DNA from: Certhia americana
Lineage: Eukaryota > Chordata > Aves > Passeriformes > Certhiidae
Direction of reading: 5' to 3'
DNA: 64,000 bases
Assembly (NCBI GenBank): GCA_018697195.1
Contig: CM031872.1
Coordinates: forward strand, 9,629,194 to 9,693,193
A program made the position numbers and the translations under genes. The notes under the pieces are model-generated. The model was not told the DNA's origin and did no database searches. It saw nothing but the letters and a program-made list of their open reading frames with translations. Shown piece by piece: positions 59,833 to 64,000 of this stretch; position 1 is the stretch's first letter; every line of letters begins with the position of its first letter.

Positions 59833-62800
59833 TGTGTCATGGAAGAGGCTCCAACAGGGGCCACTGGAGCACGCAGCTGATGCTGGCACAGTGTGTGAGT
59901 ACTGGGCAGCAAAGCCACCTCCACCTCCATCTGTCCCATCTTCTCTGCCATCAACCCCTGTGTGAGGGAGTTTCCACAGGATGTGCACATCAGTGCATGC
60001 AACATTCAGACTTTGCTCTGGGTGCATAGGGCAGTTTTGCTCTGGGCAGTGAAATCTGTGTCTGGGAGGTCTGCAGGAGCCAGAGTGGCAGAGCTGGTGT
60101 GGCCCCTCACAAATCCTGGATGGGACAGGGTTTGGCATCACCCTCATCCCCAACATTTCAAGCACTTTCTCTCCCAGCAGAGGCTGAAGCCCTCCTCATC
60201 AGCACTCCTGCTCTCCACCCCAGCCCTCACTTTGTGTAGCACCATCCATGCAGCAGAGCCAGCTTTTCTCTTTTCCACACCAGCACCTCGCTGAACCTGA
60301 AGCCAGGATGGGTGTGCTCCCAGCCCCCAACAGAGCAAGGCAGAGAGATGGAAGATATTGTTTTTCAGGTGGAATAGCTTCCAAAACGCTACATTTGCAG
60401 TCAAAGTGCTGTTTGGAATGCATATGAACCTCTGCCTGCAGCAATCAGAAACAAAGCCATTAAAGTTTAGATAGCAGTGTTTTTATTTTTAACCAAATGA
60501 GTCAGTCTCCCCTCCAGCTCTGAGCAGGAGAGGGAGTGAAAGTTGAGCAGGGAGAGTTCAGAGAACCTTAACCCCACTGGAACCCTGCTGCAGGGAAGGT
60601 TCAAGCAATCTGCTCTGTTGAATTGCACCCAGAAAAAGTATTTAAGCTGAAGTTTTGATGGTACCCTGGCAGGGTGGAAATTTTGTTTGTTTCCCTGGAC
60701 CACAATTTTTTAAAAAATAATTTCAGGGACACCTAATGCATTTCTCTTCCCTCTCCATATCCAGAAAGCCTCATGTTGTCTTTCCTTCTCCTGCATCCCA
60801 GGCTGGGGGAGGTGAGGACCAAAGTGTTTCCCAGTCTGGAAGGTGGGGTTGGGATACAGCAGGCTTCCCTTTGAGTTTGCCTGTTAATAAGAACATGCTG
60901 AGGCAAGAGGATGGCCCAGGGAGCCAGCCTGGTGCAGTGTTGTGTGTCTGTGGTGTCTGAGTGTGTGAGGTGGGTGCACTGCCTACCAGGCCAAGGCCAG
61001 GCTGCAGCTCCTTGCTGAGCACATCCAGCACCAGGCACAAACTGCATTTCAAGAAGACCATGGTCCTGGCTACTTCTCCAGCAGTTTCCCACTCCATCCC
61101 AGCCTGTTTCCAAGGTTCCTATTCCTGTAGCATCTCTAAGAAGATGTATCCAGCTGTTAAAAAATGCCTGTGCTCGTGCTGTCATCCTGAGCTGCCACAG
61201 GAGGCTCAGCCCTGTAACCACAGGCACCTCAGCACATCCTTAATTTAAACCTCAGGCCCTTGTGCTGAACTGGGCAGTGAGTGTTCGGCCACTTACAGGA
61301 GAAAAACCCCAAATCCATGGAAAACTACAAAATTACATTCCTGCCTCTATTTATTGGTTTTCCATGCCATATGGAAATTTATGTAAATACACAAATGAGA
61401 AAGAGGCCCTGGAGCTCTGGTGAGTTTGCCAATGAGCTACCAGTGCTCCAAACACTGGCAATTGTTGATGCTTTAGGAGATCAGAGGGAGAGAAATGAAT
61501 TCTGACTCCAAGAGTTGTCCACAGACATGGATTCTTTTCTTTTTTTCCCGACACAATACCTCCTGTTCTCTTGAAAAGCCATCCAGCTGCTCCAGTGAGC
61601 AATGGCTGCTCAGCCCCATCCCAGTCAGGCTCAGAAAACCAGGCTGCTCGTGTGCCTATGGAGGCAGAGCAGGTTTTTTGGCATGGAAAATTCTGTTTAC
61701 CAAGTTCTGCCTGCGAGGTGCGTAGATTACTAGAGGAGCAGTGCATAGCAATGTTAAAAGTCAAGGAATGTGCCCATCCTAACCCACTCCCCACAGGAAT
61801 AAGGCTTGATCCCACATGGGCTTCTCAAATGACTCCAATGTTTTTCTGGAAGTAGAGGTAGCAGCAGGATGCAGAAGAAGCTTACCAACCCTTATATATT
61901 ATAACATTTTCCATGTTTTGGTTTTTTTTGTTTGTTTGTTTGTTTGTTTTGTTTTTTAATATTATGGGATGATGAAAGCTGTTCTTTTTAGTACCCTACA
62001 ACTTGTGAAACAGGCAAAACCAGCATGAGATACCTACCATCATCTGAGCTTGACTGGACCAAAGATTCATATACAAAATGCGAGTTTTGAGTAGCTTTTT
62101 ATACATATACATACATTTGCATATGTATTAAAAATGTATGTCTGGCTATGTATGTGACTAATTTGTGTATATCAGTTTTAAAAGTGGTTCACTTATAGAA
62201 TCATATCTTCCTCTCATTTTCCTTACTTTTTCTAAAACTCAGCAGTCTTTTTTTTACAGGATGAGGTTTGCTTTTATTATTATTTCTTGACTCAGCTTGA
62301 GAGGAAAGTTGGGATCTGCTGGAGAAGTATGAGCAAAATCTTCCTGGTTAAAAAGAAAGAAAAAAAAAAAAGCTGCTTCTCTGAATTAAAGCTGGAAAAG
62401 CACCTCTTACTATACCATTTCCCTGCTTGTTATTAATTAAGTTCAAGTTCAAATATTTCTGGCATAAACATTAACATTTGTACATTGGACATGTATAATG
62501 CTTCATATGTGCTAGATGTTGTTACTGTTTCAAAAAGATTTATGTCTTGAGTAAATTATGATTTCGGTAATTGCATTCTGTCCACTCGAATCCACCCTGC
62601 AGCACCACTGGAGTGTGGAATCCACCTTCCCTCCCGGCTCTGTGGGGCTGCCATGTGTGATTAAACATCTGCTGCCTGTTCCCTGTGGGAGAGGGGATGA
62701 GTTTCAGTGATGGGTCAGGGTTGCTGAGGTGATCCCTCTCAACAGAGGTCTGCCCATGGCAGGGAAAAGCAGGAGTGCTGAGGCCATAGTGGATGGAGTA

Positions 62801-64000
62801 GCTGGAAATGGATTTACTTTTCCATCATGCTCACAATTCTGTGCTGGGCAAGGTGTCCATAAGCAACTCCAGATTTTGTGTGCACAAGGCTCCTCAGCAG
62901 CCTCTGCCATGCCTGGGCTGAAGAACAAACACCCCCTCAGGCTGGTGGGTGCTCTCTGGGAAGATGAGGGGTGTTCCACAATGGTGATGGCTTCCCATGA
63001 TGTGTTGAACAGCTGCTGATGTTAACAGGGGACTCAGACTCCCATGGTACTTCTCTTCAAGCCATTAAATTTTGCAGTTTTGTGTAGATAGAGCCAAGCT
63101 GGCCATAGTGTGCTGGCCCAGATCTGGGCTGTGCTCTGGCCAAAACTCCCCTGTGTTTCATTACTGAGCTCCATAACTCCATGGGTGCAGGGAAATCCAC
63201 AGGCACATCACCTCTGCAGGTGCACAGGGAAACGAGCAGGGTGGTAGGGGGTGGAAATGGTTCTGAAATGTGGACCATATCAAGCTTTGGAGCTCAATTC
63301 TTTGGTGAAAACAGCCCTGAACCTTCAAACATTTTGAGTTGAGTGTGGAAAGTCAATTTTCACTCTCTTTAGGCTTCTCTTAGCTCTGCAGTGGGCACTG
63401 GCTCAGACACAGACAAAGCAATGAATGCCCACAGCTCTGTTTGAAGGGTCCCCTGAAGTGTCTGCAAAAAATGGTGCATTTGGAGTAAAAAAAGATGGAA
63501 AAGCTTCCATCAAGACAGATTTCCTTCCCTGGCGTAATTTCACTTGTGGTATGAGTGGAAACAGCAAGTTCCCACTTCAGTCAACAGCTCTTGGGAGGGG
63601 TCTGATGTTCAGCAAATGCTGAGGCTCCTTCAGCTCCTCCAGGGTATCAGCAGAAACCTTGGGTGTTGCCCAGTGCTGTGAGCCTCCAGCTCTCCCAAAC
63701 AGGGAGGGGAAAAGAAGAAGCACAGTGATGTGTCTGCCCTTCAGCTCTGAGTAGGCCAGGCAGGTAAATGGATTTTGTATTTCTTTTTTTTTTTCCCCCA
63801 TTTTTATCACAGTCACTTGGGTGCAGAGCTGCAGCTGTAAGAGGAGACATGATTCTACTGATAAAAGCAGGAGAATCAGCCTTCAAGGGCTCTCCAGTGG
63901 GCTGGGACTAACATGAGTCATCAGTCACAGTGTTGCTGGGGGTATTAACATACTTTTGGACAACATTTGCCAGCACGAATGCAAAGTAGAATGAATCTGA
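59833..64000. other. Upstream flank, no gene seen
   Basis: No recognised gene or transposon. A (TTTG)n tract lies at 61918-61958. The 61860-62580 stretch is AT-rich and repeat-poor, with a perfect octamer ATTTGCAT at 62115-62122. Confidence 0.5.
61918..61958. repeat. (TTTG)n microsatellite
   Basis: A T run followed by about five TTTG units and another T run. Confidence 0.93.

Overview
This window is vertebrate nuclear DNA, most likely from a bird and probably a songbird. The interspersed repeats are almost all CR1 LINE 3' ends, I saw no mammalian-type SINEs, and there is one solo LTR of avian type. Coding density is very low, there are no operons, and nearly all open frames are short and random. 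Species-level assignment is inference.

The only protein-coding feature I can support is the first coding exon of ASTN2 (astrotactin-2) on the minus strand at about 35516-35804. It lies in a strong CpG island (about 34850-36330) and ends in a GT splice donor in phase 1. The region 1-35513 is therefore the 5' part of ASTN2 intron 1, at least 35.5 kb. The region from about 36350 to 64000 is the upstream flank. In mammals the next gene on that side is TLR4, which is not reached here.

Intron 1 part (1-35513): single-copy DNA with nine CR1 fragments, homopolymer and short tandem repeats, a GATGAGG-type minisatellite holding a 10-N assembly gap (19067-19364), a CpG-richer block near 24.3-24.7 kb, and several balanced or AT-rich blocks that look like candidate conserved non-coding sequence.

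Promoter and exon part (34850-36640): CpG island, exon 1, and a GC-rich minisatellite of nine 43-55 bp units directly on the 5' side of the signal-peptide codons. No in-frame ATG exists in the assembled exon. A CR1 3' end abuts the upstream edge of the island.

Upstream flank (36640-64000): more CR1 ends, a roughly 23-bp GTCACCC-type minisatellite at 45.5-45.9 kb, T-rich tracts, and a 752-bp solo LTR with a perfect 5-bp target-site duplication (ACCCA). The LTR is inserted inside an older CR1 copy (56122-57205). A perfect palindromic RFX X-box lies at 59226-59241.

I found no sign of a new multi-gene system. The most unusual signals are the ASTN2 start-codon and minisatellite problem and the nested LTR.
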